From contig FLMG01000167.1 of NCBI GenBank assembly GCA_900088475.1, forward strand, positions 480 through 21,037: a DNA stretch of 20,558 nucleotides. Reading direction: 5' to 3'. The notes under the pieces were generated by a model, which did no database searches, was not told where the DNA came from, and saw nothing but the letters and a program-made list of their open reading frames with translations. The position numbers and the translations under genes were made by a program. Source of the DNA: Hyphochytrium catenoides. Its lineage: Eukaryota > Sar > Hyphochytriomycetes > Hyphochytriales > Hyphochytriaceae. Shown one piece after another: positions 1-10,648 of this stretch; within the stretch, counting starts at the first letter, position 1; each line of letters starts with the position of its first letter.

Positions 1-1
1 C

Positions 2-160
2 GCGAGTTTCGGCTTTGAGATGGAAACCTTTGAGTTCCTGAACATTTTGCAGGTAAATTGCCTACATTTCGCACTTTGAAGTGTACGGAACTTGAAACCT
101 GGGCTGAGTGTTCACATCTCCTTCATAGCTTCTCTCTACATGGCTGTTTTGGTTTCTCGT

Positions 161-197
<37 letters not shown>

Positions 198-373
198 CTC
201 CCTCCCTGCCCCCTCCTTCCTGTTTCCTTCCTGTCGCCTTTCGTCTCTCCACCATGTTCTCCGACGGCGGTTCCTGTTCGAAACTCAACCTCTTGGGAGT
301 CCCATCTTAGCTCGTCCTATTTCCTCTACTCTTTGTCCCGTCCCTTCTCTCCTTCTCTGTCTTCACACTACTG

Positions 374-407
<34 letters not shown>

Positions 408-3400
408 AGGTGCATGGTTTCCCTAAGGTTATGGGGATTCTGACTCATCTGGACAAGCTTCGGAACAACAAAGCGCTAAGAAAGACCAAGAAAAGTCTCA
501 AGCACCGCTTTTGGACGGAGATATACCAGGGAGCGAAGCTCTTCTACTTTTCTGGGCTGCATAATAACAAGGTACGTCTGTCAATGAGGAAGGGGAGAAG
601 GTGCCAGGAAAGAGAAACCAGGAAAGAGAGAAGAGAGGAAACCTAAGAAAGACGAGACAGAGAGAACGAGGAGGGAGAGAAGAGAGAGAATAACCGGAGT
701 AACATAGATCTTGACGAAAATCCGGAGAAACCTGAGGTCTCTACAAGGTTACGCTTCATGCAAATGAGGCCTGCTCTTCTTGCTTTTCCTCCTCTCACTG
801 CCAGTTCTCTGATTGGGTTTGACCTTGAACAACGATCACTCGCACTCCTCCCACTGGAGCGCTGACCTCTGACTCTTCGTCTCTCTCTCGTTCTCTTCTC
901 TCTCTCTGGCTCTCTTGGGGTTTTTCTCGCGGTCTTTCTCTCTCCGCTCTCTTTGTCTCTCTCTCTCTCTTCGCCTCACTCTCTTTTACTTGTGGCTCCT
1001 CCCAGTACCCAAAAGGCGAGGTGAACAACCTCTGTCTCTTCATGTCCAGGACAAAGTTCCGCCCCTTGACGTGGCGAAACAGTCATCCTTACGTGCTAGC
1101 GGACCGGTTGGAGGACCTCACCCACCCTGACAAGCTCCAGGCTGACCCCAAGTGTGACCGAAGGGTTACCCTCTACGGATATGTTAGAGGAACGCACCTG
1201 AAGCCAGGAATGAAGGTGAAGATCACTTTCTCTCCCTCTCTCCTATCTCTCTTGCTCACTTCCCATCGTGGCGCTTCTTATGGACACTTCTCTCCCAGCG
1301 TTTTGCCGCAATGCACTTGGAGTCTTGGATTCCTCCCTTATTCTTAGGAAGATAAAAAGCTTGTCCTCTCTTGTCAGTTGTCGCGTTGCCGTCAAGGAAG
1401 AGTTTTAAGAGTCCTCTCTGAACCCCAAGTGATTCTGATATCTCTCGTCCTTTCAAACCTGTCTTGGTTTTACCTGTGATGCAGGTTCACATCGCAGGCA
1501 CTGGGGATTTCTTCATGGAAAGTGTCACCGCTCTTGCAGATCCTTGTCCACTGCCTGCCAAGTCTGAGGAGAAGAGAAAGAAGCATCTCACTGAGAAGGA
1601 TACTCTCCTCTATGCACCGATGTCCAGGTAGAACTTCCCTTCTCTACCACTCGCTCTTCGTCCTTTTCCGTTCTTCTTCTCTGTCTCCCTCCAATCATCT
1701 CTCGTTCTCTGTCTCTCTATATATTAAGAAAGAATCTGAGAGTCCTGGTGAACTTCTCCACCTCTTGTAGTGTTGGCACGGTCATGTATGACAAGGATGC
1801 AGTGTACATTGACCTCAAGACCGTCAATTACTCAAAGACTGCAGAAGATGGAGAGGGAGAAGAAGAAGGAGAAAGAGTGGAGAGGGGTCAGGCTTCCACC
1901 GAAGGCGTTGCCATGATTAGGGACCTCCAGGTCAGTCATTGGGACCTTTCTTTCTCTCTCTTAGTCTCTTTGCTTTCTCTCCTCCTCTGTACCTGTCGTT
2001 CTCTCCAAACCCTCCGAGGACAGCGACGTCTGGGGGATTTGGACTCTTTCTTTTCTTGAGACCTCTCTCTCTCTCAAAATCTCTCGCAGCTTTCCTCACC
2101 TCTCTCTCTCTGTCTCGCTCTGGCTGTATCTGTCTTCCTCTCTCTCACTTCCAACATTTAACATTCTGTTGTTCCCTTTTTGTCGACAGGAGGTAGCAGT
2201 AGGCATCGACGATAGACTGGAGGACCGCTCTCTCTCTCTCTTCAAATCCTCTCAACCGCTCAGCAACGCTGACGTAAAGGTTGAATCGGACGCCACTTCC
2301 GAAGAAGAAGAAGAAGATGAGGAAGACGAGCATGACGACGACGAGGAACAAGAGAAAGACGAGGCCAAAGGAGCTCGCTATCAAGAGGAAGTAGTAGAGG
2401 ATCACACTGGAAGAATACGAAGACGGGCCATTTTCTCTAACGATAACGATGAGGAAAGCGGCGAAGAAGATGAAGACGATGGCGAGGTTGAGGAAGAGAG
2501 CGACACGGAAGAGGAAGAAGAGGAGGGAGACGAAGAGGATAGCGAAGAAGAAGAAAGAGAGGGAGCAGTCAACGAGATAGGTACTGGCGCCACACGATGG
2601 AAAGAGCAAATTTTAGACCGTGCGGCGCAGTCTTTCCTCCAGCGAGAGAAAGAGACAGTTAGTTTCATGGAACTTATCTATGGCAAGCCAGAGAAGCTGC
2701 AAGAGAAGGAGGAAGAGAGCGAGAAAGATGAAGACGATGATGACTTCTTCAAGATTAAAGGAAAGAAGGAGAAGGTAAGGGCTAGATATTCGCTTCTTCC
2801 TACTTCGTTTGGCTCGTCTTTTTTATCTCTACCTCTGTTTGAGGGAGCTACGACATGACAAACCTCTCTTTCTCTCTCTCTGTTTTCTCCCTGCCTCTCT
2901 CTCTCTCTCTTTACCCCCATTATCATAATAATCCCCATTGACCTGCTACTTACCCCTTTCTCTCATGGTGTCGGGCTGCCTTATGTCTGCCCCTAGGACT
3001 CAAATACGCACCAGGAGATGGATTGCTCGCGCTACCACTTCGCGGTGGAGGAGCTGGATGACTGGGAGGAGGACGAGGAAATCTATGAACGACTAAAGAA
3101 TCGCTTTGTGACGGGAAACTGGCAGAAGGAGAAGGGAGAGGGAGGTGAAGAAGGAGAGGAGGAGGAAGTCGATGGTGACTTTGAGGACTTGGAAACCGGT
3201 GAAGTGCACAAGGCGAAGCAGGTAGGGTTGGCAGACATGTTCTTCTCTCTCTCTCTCTCTTTCTGTGTGTCTCTGTCTCTGTGTATAAATATATGCTATT
3301 CACTCTACAGTTATCTGTTATGCCGACCTCACTGTATCTAGCTATATCCTGCTTTCCTCCTTCACAGTTGATATCACTTATCTTTCTTCGTAAGGTCCTG

Positions 3401-6339
3401 GCCTTCTTTCTCTCTCTACAACTCCTTAGATGCCCCTTACTAAGTCTCCTCTCCTTTATCGCAGAGGCCCCAGGAGACGGATGAAGAGATGCGCCTCAGG
3501 CTGGCGGTAGAAAAGGCAGAAAAGAAGGCAAAGTTCGATGAAGAATATGATGACGAGAAAGAGGGAGCGAAGGAGGAAGAGGAGGGCGAGCACGTTAGTG
3601 AGCTGATGAAAGAAGCCAAGCGGCTGAGAGAGTCCCAGGTAAATGCGGGCAAACTCTCGAAACGCAACTGTGGCTTTGTAGCTGTCTCCTAGTCTCTTTC
3701 TCTCTCCTCTATCTCAGAACGGAGTAGTCTTCTCTTTCTATCACTCTTGCTCTAGCCCTCCCTCGTTCTCCTATAACGTGTCGATTACCTCGAGAAAATG
3801 CCTTGCCTTTTGCTACTTTTCCTTCACTCCGATAGTAGATCTCCTCACGGTTCCTCTTACCTACTTTTTTGCACTTCGGCTTGGCTCTAGAGAGAAAGAA
3901 ATGCTAAAGAGTTCGGAGATGAGGGGGAAGACCGAAGACTTCAGTTAGAAGGCTTCCGTCAAGGTAAGAAGGGCCTTGTAGCATAACTTCTACCTTCGAA
4001 GGGAAGGAGCGCTCACATTTTTCGTGGTTGGTTAGGCCTGTATGTTCGCATAGAGATATCCGGCGTCCCGTCAGAGTTTGTTACGTACTTTAATCCTCAG
4101 GTGCCCATCCTGATCGGAGGCCTTCTCCCATCCGAGCACAGCCTGGGGCTCATAAGAATGAGGATCAAGAAGCACAGGTACCTTTGCCTTCTGGGAACAC
4201 TAGAAGGAACGGGAAGGACGGAAGAGAGAGAGATGAAAGATGACTCTTCGGGCCGACCAAGGCGTAGAGAGATAGTAGAAGAGAACGACAGAAGAGAGAT
4301 TGAACGCTAAATAGTCGGACATAGGCAAGGAAAGAGGAGTCTTGAGACAGTCTGAAAGTCCAGTTCGAGGTATTCTACCCCTCTATCCCTGTCGTCGTCA
4401 AATCGGCGCATTTATCCCGCTCTGTGTAGGTGGCATCGCAAGGTTCTGAAGACGAACGATCCTCTCATCTTCTCCCTTGGATGGCGGCGCTTCCAGTCTC
4501 TTCCGCTGTTTTCCACCGAGGACCAGAATGATCGGCATCGCTATCTCAAGTACACGCCAGAGCACATGCACTGCTTTGCAACAATATATGGGCCTATCAC
4601 ACCGCCAAACACTGGTGAGAATATTTCTCACTCTGTAGTCTTGAGACTAGTCTCGGTTCTATGTCTCCTCCTTAGTCTCTCTCTCTCTCTCTCTCTCTAT
4701 GTCTTGTTCCCTCTCCCCGCCTTTCTCTGTGCCCCAGCCCTGGTTGCCGCCCAACTGCTCAATCTCTCCTCGCCTCTAGGTGTTCTTGCCTTCCAGCGGT
4801 TGTCCGGTACCAGCGGCTTTCGAATTAGTGCCACTGGCGTCCTTCTGGAACTGGATCACTCGTTCACCGTCGTGAAGAAGTTGAAGTTGGTGGGAACGCC
4901 ATATAAGGTGAGAACAGGAATTTGAAGGGAGATTAAGAATTGAGAGAGGGGAGAGAGAGAGAGAGAGAGAGAGAGAGGTGCAGCAAGGGTCAAGCCAAAG
5001 GAAAGGTTACAAGCGTATCGTCGTGACTACTGTCAGACCGAAGATACGCCGGGTATTCTTTGGCTTTCCCTTTCCCTTCACCGTTTACCGTGCAAGCGGA
5101 CGGTTGACGTTAGGAACCCCTATGCCACTTATGTGCCTTTCTTTCCTCTTTGTCTCTCTCGCTCTACCTCTTGTTGTCGTCTCTCGCTCCTCACACATTC
5201 ACGCTGCGCCGCGCAATGTATGTAGGTGTTCAAGAACACCGCCTTTATCCGAGGAATGTTCAACTCTGAACTCGAGGTGGCGAAGTTTGAAGGTGCCTCC
5301 CTGCGCACCGTGAGTGGGCTGAGAGGCCAAGTGAAAAAGGCTGTGAAGGGACACCAAGGAGACTTTAGGGCGACCTTCGAAGACAAGATCCTTCTCTCCG
5401 ATATCGTTTTCTGCCGTACCTGGGTGCCAGTCACAGTGAAGAACTATTACAATCCAGTCCTGAGCAGCCTTGTCCAGCGGCCCGAAGAGGTAAGGCCAGC
5501 GGAAACATGATTCTTGGGTTAGACAAGCAGACAACAAAGCAAGCAAATGGAAGAGAGTTAGGCCTGTCTTGATGAGTAAGGCTTTCTGCTGCTCAACTAA
5601 GTTTCTTCTTTTCTTCTCTTTCTCTACTCGTATCTCTCCTCATTTCACCTTTCGAAGTGGCGGGGAATGAAAACCGTTGGCCAACTGCGAACAGAGAAAC
5701 AGATACCAATCCCTGTGAAGAAGGACTCAGTGTACAAGCCTATTGAGAGAGAGGCGAGACGGTTTAACCCACTCGCCATCCCTAAGAAGCTGCAGGTGAG
5801 CGTCTTCTTGCTTTTCTTATGCTGCAGGTTAGGAAGAGTCTCTTGCGTGAGAAAAAGACGAATGAAGAGGCATGCAGGGAACAGAGACAGGAATCTTCAA
5901 CACGTGCTTTCCATCTGGGTTAAGAACGAAGCGCACTCCTGTCCATCAGGACCGTGTCGCTTCACCTCCAGGACGTTTTTCTAACATTGCTCCCACATCG
6001 GTTTTCCTTCCTTCTCCTCAGGCTGACCTTCCATTCGCGAGCAAGCCAAAGCTGGATAAGAAGAAGTCGAAGTCCTCGTACCTTACCAAGAGAGCCGTGG
6101 TCCTGGACCCAGAGGAGAAGAAGAAGTATGCCTTCATGCAACAGCTGACAACTCTGAGAAATGACAAGCAGGACAAGAGAAAGAGGAAGCAGAGAGAAAA
6201 AGCGGAGGACCATGCAAGGAAGAAAGCCAAGTTAGCCGAGAAGTTTGCTCCTCTACAGAAAGAGGAAAAGAAGAGAAAGTACCGAGAGCAGGGCAAGGAG
6301 GAGAAACGTAGGACGGCCAAGGCTGCGGCTAGGGATTAA
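2..6339 (+). CDS. BMS1: BMS1 ribosome biogenesis factor, 5' partial, 15 exons
   Basis: Bms1 is a nucleolar GTPase-like protein that brings Rcl1 into the early 90S/SSU processome for 18S rRNA maturation (family knowledge). Exons: 2-52, 410-571, 1006-1215, 1485-1627, 1771-1930, 2190-2774, 2997-3221, 3465-3638, 3891-3963, 4036-4177, 4430-4614, 4780-4907, 5226-5489, 5658-5795, 6022-6339. All introns are GT-AG and phases agree, giving 985 residues. It opens inside the G domain: the G4-like THLD follows '[10 protein letters not shown]', while G1-G3 lie outside the window. The AARP2CN region follows ('KFRPLTW', '[13 protein letters not shown]'), then a very acidic linker in exon 6 (about residues 270-375), and the conserved C-terminal RIBIOP_C domain ('[12 protein letters not shown]', 'YVRIEI', '[11 protein letters not shown]', '[20 protein letters not shown]', '[11 protein letters not shown]'). 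The tail from about residue 880 is Lys/Arg-rich. TSR1 is excluded by the close, collinear match to Bms1. Exon 10 contains an internal CAG/GTG that looks like a donor, but conservation runs through it. Confidence 0.95.
163..195. repeat. (CT)n microsatellite in BMS1 intron 1
   Basis: About 33 bases of uninterrupted TC dinucleotides lie in the first half of intron 1 (53-409). They read as pyrimidine on the coding strand. Confidence 0.95.
377..405. repeat. (CT)n tract forming the intron 1 polypyrimidine tract
   Basis: About 29 bases of TC dinucleotides sit directly before the TTCAG acceptor at 405-409. This microsatellite therefore doubles as the polypyrimidine tract of BMS1 intron 1, and its length changes would alter a splice signal. 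Confidence 0.93.
572..1005 (+). other. BMS1 intron 2 with opposed purine and pyrimidine tracts
   Basis: This is the longest BMS1 intron (434 bases; donor GTACGT, acceptor CCCAG). Its first part (about 585-690) is strongly purine-rich with many GAGA/GGAA runs. Its later part (about 868-975) is CT-rich. The two tracts are roughly complementary in composition and could pair imperfectly in the pre-mRNA. No open frame with family similarity was found in it. Confidence 0.8.
4676..4699. repeat. (CT)n microsatellite in BMS1 intron 11
   Basis: About 24 bases of CT dinucleotides lie inside intron 11 (4615-4779), in the same coding-strand orientation as the intron 1 tracts. Confidence 0.93.
4951..4977. 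repeat. (GA)n microsatellite in BMS1 intron 12
   Basis: About 27 bases of GA dinucleotides lie 43 bases after the intron 12 donor (intron 4908-5225). The tract is purine on the coding strand, opposite to the CT tracts of the other BMS1 introns. Confidence 0.93.
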
Positions 6340-6789
6340 ACTCTAAGTGTTGCACTAAGAAAGAATGTTAAGATCTTCCATAGATTAGAGAGTCCAATGA
6401 GGGTCGTGAATGATGGAGCGCAGCCCTCGCGATCTAAGCGTCATGAGGCTGCTTTCAATCGTTGTCGCTTTCCCAACATCTTTTATTGTCGCCTTATTTG
6501 TTTACGTCCATGGAAAGCTACAGCATTAGACTCCCAGAAGTGTCTTGCGCTCTTAGGACGCGTTTGCAACGGCCTAAACCTGAAGTGATATGCAAGCCAT
6601 GGCACACCATTTCCTGTGTAAGGCCTGGCCCAATTTCACGCGACATAGCGCACTGACAGTGCGCTGCTGTGTAACTTTGTCATCAATTCACCATCGACCA
6701 TCCTCAGCTAGCTCTCCCTCGTTCTATAACCTCCACAACTCTAGTACAAAGCTCCTGAACTTGACCTTGGTCGTTATTCTTTTCGTAGT
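6340..6789. other. Spacer between convergent BMS1 and deacetylase genes
   Basis: About 450 bases lie between the BMS1 stop and the most distal deacetylase stop used here. Both 3' ends point into it, so it should hold both 3' UTRs and polyadenylation sites. No clear AATAAA was identified on either strand. Short open frames here show no recognisable family. The one distinct structure is the palindrome at 6647-6665. Confidence 0.6.
6647..6665. repeat. 19-base near-perfect palindrome
   Basis: The sequence is AGCGCACTG-A-CAGTGCGCT. The 9-base arms are perfect reverse complements around one central A, so RNA from either strand could fold as about 8 pairs with a 3-base loop. It lies between the two convergent gene ends. 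Confidence 0.9.
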
Positions 6790-9700
6790 TCAAGCCCCGA
6801 GAGCAGGAAGCACCAGGCCGAAGACTAAAGTCAGGTGCATATCTGCAGTAGACACATAGACATGATTACATACATAGCTTAACATGTGCACCCAAGTGCA
6901 GCTAGAAGAGAAAAAAGTCAAACACCAGGCTAGAAGAGAAAGACGCCAAACACCAGGCTGCGCTTTAGATGTAACGTTTAGCTCTTGGGAGCCCAATGAC
7001 ATACTAGGTATGGCACGAGGGCCGAGTACACAAGAAAAGAGCTTTGAGTAGGCTCTGAGATTGGGTGGCAACTTCACCTCACTTAAGTAAGTGCTCGGAG
7101 AGGTTGCCGTAGCCACTACTACCAAAAGAGGGCAAAAGGAAGAAGTTTGACATACTCTAATATGCTTCCGTGATCTGGGATGCTGTCGATCAGGCACTGC
7201 GGAGCTCCCCTTTGCGCAGCCAAAGCGGTCAGAACCGTCCAACATCGTACCACATCGGCCCTATGATAGCCGCCCCCTCCTAGGACTAACAAGGGCTTTG
7301 CCTGGGCCTTTATCAGCACCATGCATTTACTGTACGAGGCCGACGTTAGGTTAAATGTTCCAATTGGATCCCTGTACATTTCACCAGGCGGCAAACAGAC
7401 AGCTGAGTGAGAATTGGTCCGCAGTAGCATCCAATCGGGACTGATAAATGGGAGCAGAAATGCAAAGGTAGGGATTCGAGGAAAGGTACCATCTCCGCCT
7501 CTATGAAAGACGTCCAAATGAGTTACAACGGAGAAAATATGTCAATGCCCGATTCGAAGAGACAACGCAAAGTGTACCTGCTTAGTGCATCCGCCCCGCA
7601 CTGCAGCACGATTGCATCAGGTGGAAAGATTGAAAGAACCTTCTCCACTGTGGTCTTGAAGACAGTGAAGAAATCATCATCGTTTATGCCGTCTGGTAGA
7701 GGCACGTTGAGATTTCTGTACTTTCCCTTGCCTTTTCCTATCCTATCCATGGAGCCTATTATAAGGTTGGGTGAGGGAGATAAGCCTTGAGGGGCCTCAT
7801 TGACAGTATCGTAAAGAAGATGGCACTTGTTCAAGGCAAAGGAAGTGCGAGAATAAGGTGAGCGTTATCAAAGCAAAAGGAGAGAGAGGCTCACCAAGCA
7901 ACACTATAGATAACAAGTGAAAGGTGACTAAACGCAGAGCGGGGTTCTATAGTTTTCGTACCGGTTCCGGGGAAGAACATTTCATTGTACTTATGAAATG
8001 AGACCGTATACACGGATGAAGAATAGTAGAAGGCCTCTTCAACCCCGTCGCCGTGGTGTACATCTAGATCTATGTAGAGAACCCGTCGCATCCCACCGTG
8101 CTGTAAGGCCAATATTCCTACAGGATAGGCCATGTTCGGGGTCTGGGGTTAGGCCATAATAAGGGAATCAAATGGGTTCTATGATATGTCTGGGTTAACA
8201 TGGCTCGGTTGAAGCAGGACAGACGAGAAGCTTTATCTTAGATTACTTACCCAGGACAATATCATTAACGTAGCAGTAGCCTGAAGCAAGGGCCTTTTTT
8301 GCGTGGTGTCTGCCTCCTACGTGGCCGACAAAGAAAAAGAGAAGCGGAGAAACGGGTCATGCAACCATAGTTCCAGAACGTTGTCTCTTCCATAGTCCCA
8401 CAAGCTACTCTCCCTATTTCTTTCTCTTGACCAGTAATTCTCTTTGCTCAGCTTCCCATGTGGGAGGTCTACTTGCTATCTGCAAGAGAGACCATGCTCT
8501 TCCGCTCAGCGTAAATTATATTTCCTAACGTAGCTTACATACCAGCCCAGCAAATAGCTGTGTCAGTCCTACGGCTGAGGAGCTCCTTCACGGCAGACAG
8601 CACTCCGCCGACGATGTACTGACAGTATTCCCATAACCCACGGAACACACTGCAGTCATCTATCAGGCCATAGTCTTCGAGAGAAGAGGGCGATGACCCG
8701 TCTTGCTTCTCTGATGCCTTTCTCAGAATGTCAATATACTCCTCGTCGTGATAGGAGATAAGATCCTGGTACGTGGCAGGAACTGGCGCAGCAACTCTAA
8801 AGGACGTGAAAGGAGCAAACCCATGGCTAAGAGACCACAGATGCACTGAAAAGAGACTCGAAGACTAGAAAGAGTGATGAACAAGGGGCACATGAAGTAA
8901 GTAAGGTAGAACCGAAGGGTAAGGTTCAAAATCCAAGAAGATAGAGCACCTGTCCACAAACTGGAAGGTTCTAACCGTGCCTAGATTGGCAGGCACTCAA
9001 CCGATGATACCCGAAGGTAAAGGCCGTTTTGGAGAGGTTCCAGAAACATAAAGACTAATGGAGGAAGAAGGGTAAGCGCTCACCTCAGGTATGTCTGCAG
9101 GCCATAAGCGCAAATAAGATTCCAGAGCAGGATGTCCTACAAGGAACGCGATAGCCGGTTGTCAAAGAGCGTAACTCCTTGCTCGTTTCTGGCACTCATG
9201 CTGAAGGAGCTAAGGTATCTCGCTTTTCCCCCTACGCCCTACCGCGATCTCGTTCTTCCATTTCTGATCCTGCCTTCAACTCGTTTTCCCTCTTTCCATT
9301 CTCACTTTCGGTCTCGTTATCTCTCTTTGGTGTCTGCAGTCTGTTTTCTAGTGCTAACCATTAGCGATAGGCCTTCTCCTCGCGTCACCCTCAGCCCACC
9401 CCTTTCGACCACCTCTGCCTCGCCAGCTTTGATAAGTTGTTGATAGAGGTCCCCAATGTTCTCTGTGTGCACCTCTTGAAATCTATCTATCCTACATCTC
9501 TAGCGCTGTCCGCATTAAGCAGTTCATGTGGGCACCCAACCTACCCTTCCTCTGTGTACAGGCAGCAAGTTACACGCTTTGAGATAGTCGGTCGAACATA
9601 TAAGAACTGCCTCTTTCTGCATCAACAGCACCGGTAAAGATTAAACGGTCACTGGATAGAACAGCACCATACCTCTGACGGAATCTTGACCCTATGAGGC

Positions 9701-10083
9701 ATTGGTGGCGGAGGGGGCATCGCCGCTCGATCAAGCTCTAGACGAGATGAATGAATTCTTGTTTCTTTCTTTAGACCCAGCTCAGCTATCCCAGCGGGAG
9801 ACGGGGTTACAATGAACGAAGCATCGTTCGTCGCAAGGCCATTACTCTGTTGCTCAGTGGCTGGTGGGACTGGTGGCTCATTGATGGGATTTTTGTGGGC
9901 CATACAAATCTGAGGACTCGGTAATTCGTCTTCTGATGATGACTCCGTTTGCGAAGAGGAAGGACCGACCACCACTCCGTCATCTGGATGACCTGGTCCA
10001 AACTGTGCAGGCACTTGCATACAAGACACTTCATCCTTTCGACCACATAGATCGTGGTTTAGCGTTCCTAAAACAGGCTGCAT
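6790..10083 (-). CDS. Class I (HDAC8-like) histone deacetylase, 10-exon model
   Basis: This is a zinc-dependent deacetylase of acetyl-lysine on histones and other proteins. Model, 5' to 3' on the minus strand: 10083-9673, 9499-9400, 9136-9084, 8980-8950, 8845-8543, 8316-8251, 8117-7962, 7755-7578, 7371-7156, 7054-6790. All junctions are GT-AG and in phase, giving 592 residues. The five exons from 8845 to 7156 are firm. They show 'YGLIDDC' (substrate-binding Asp), '[20 protein letters not shown]' (His-His charge relay), '[16 protein letters not shown]' and 'GADALSRDP' (Asp, His, Asp zinc ligands), 'FFPGTG', and '[17 protein letters not shown]' (catalytic Tyr). The closest known member is HDAC8, with which spacing agrees. 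The first 137 residues (exon 10083-9673) are Ser/Pro-rich and look disordered; their link to this gene rests on phase alone. The tail after 'IPDHGSILE' is also tentative and has no recognised domain. BMS1 converges on it. Confidence 0.8.
6901..6956. repeat. 28-base tandem duplication
   Basis: Two adjacent 28-base units (6901-6928 and 6929-6956) both begin GCTAGAAGAG and end CAAACACCAG, differing at a few central positions. Because 28 is not a multiple of three, the copies would be read in different frames if translated. This weakens the case that the deacetylase tail here is conserved coding sequence; it may be 3' UTR. Confidence 0.9.
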
Positions 10084-10480
10084 GATGCCAGGTCCTCGGA
10101 ATCATTACGCCTGAATCATAACACGCAGATCCATGAACGCAGTGTATCCATCCGTCGCCAGCCACAACCTTTCCTCGAGGGGCAGACTTTTTGCGTGTAA
10201 GAACTAGATAAACCTACGAATCCTCCATGAACTCCTAAAATCCACAAGTCCTCGGATGACCCAATGATATGCAAGGATGATCGCGTTTCTCGAAAGACAA
10301 AAGCTTCAAAAGTCTGAAGCAATTTTTAATTTTGAGATGGAATTCAGAACCATTATCAAGTTCTTTCATCAGACATCAGACTACCAGAAAGATTTTGAGT
10401 TCTGAAGCTTGAGACAGCTCTTGGAAATTGGAAGGACATCAGACCAGACATAATTCTCTATTTGTAACGATTGTTTTGCT

Positions 10481-10613
10481 GTACTTGTACTTGTACAGAA
10501 AGGTACCTGTAGAGGCAAGTACAAGTACTCTATCTACTTGGTGATGGGAGGTTTTTCCTGTGTATGAACAGGTTTGGATGTAAGCCTACAAATACAGGTA
10601 CAAGTACAAGTAC
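10481..10613. repeat. 16-base perfect inverted repeat
   Basis: GTACTTGTACTTGTAC at 10481-10496 is the exact reverse complement of the bases at 10598-10613, which open the GTACAA array. About 101 bases separate the arms. A partial second match (CAAGTACAAGTAC) lies in between, near 10516-10528. Confidence 0.92.
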
Positions 10614-10648
10614 ATGTACAAGTACAAGTGCAAGTACATGTACAAGTA
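10598..10648. repeat. GTACAA/GTACAT hexamer array
   Basis: About 8.5 tandem hexamers: GTACAA x2, GTACAT, GTACAA x2, GTGCAA, GTACAT, GTACAA, then GTA. Each GTAC core is palindromic, so the array is also rich in self-complementary sites. It lies about 110 bases before the preferred ankyrin start codon. Confidence 0.93.

Noticed and set aside
92-426. Open frames rich in Ser-Leu repeats over 58-426
   Set aside because: They are translations of the intronic (CT)n tracts; BMS1 splicing runs through them.
2145-2668. Ser- or Phe-rich minus-strand open frames opposite BMS1 exon 6
   Set aside because: They are the antisense of the GAA/GAC-rich acidic region; the plus strand has clear Bms1 similarity on both sides.
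4089-4110. CAG/GTGCCC donor-like site inside BMS1 exon 10
   Set aside because: Conserved Bms1 sequence reads straight through it without a break in frame.
5569-5657. Possible C/D snoRNA in BMS1 intron 13 (TTGATGA C-box-like word)
   Set aside because: No CTGA D box lies downstream within the intron and no terminal stem is seen.
7372-7961. Two deacetylase introns of the same length (206 bases)
   Set aside because: By eye they share no sequence, so the equal length looks coincidental.
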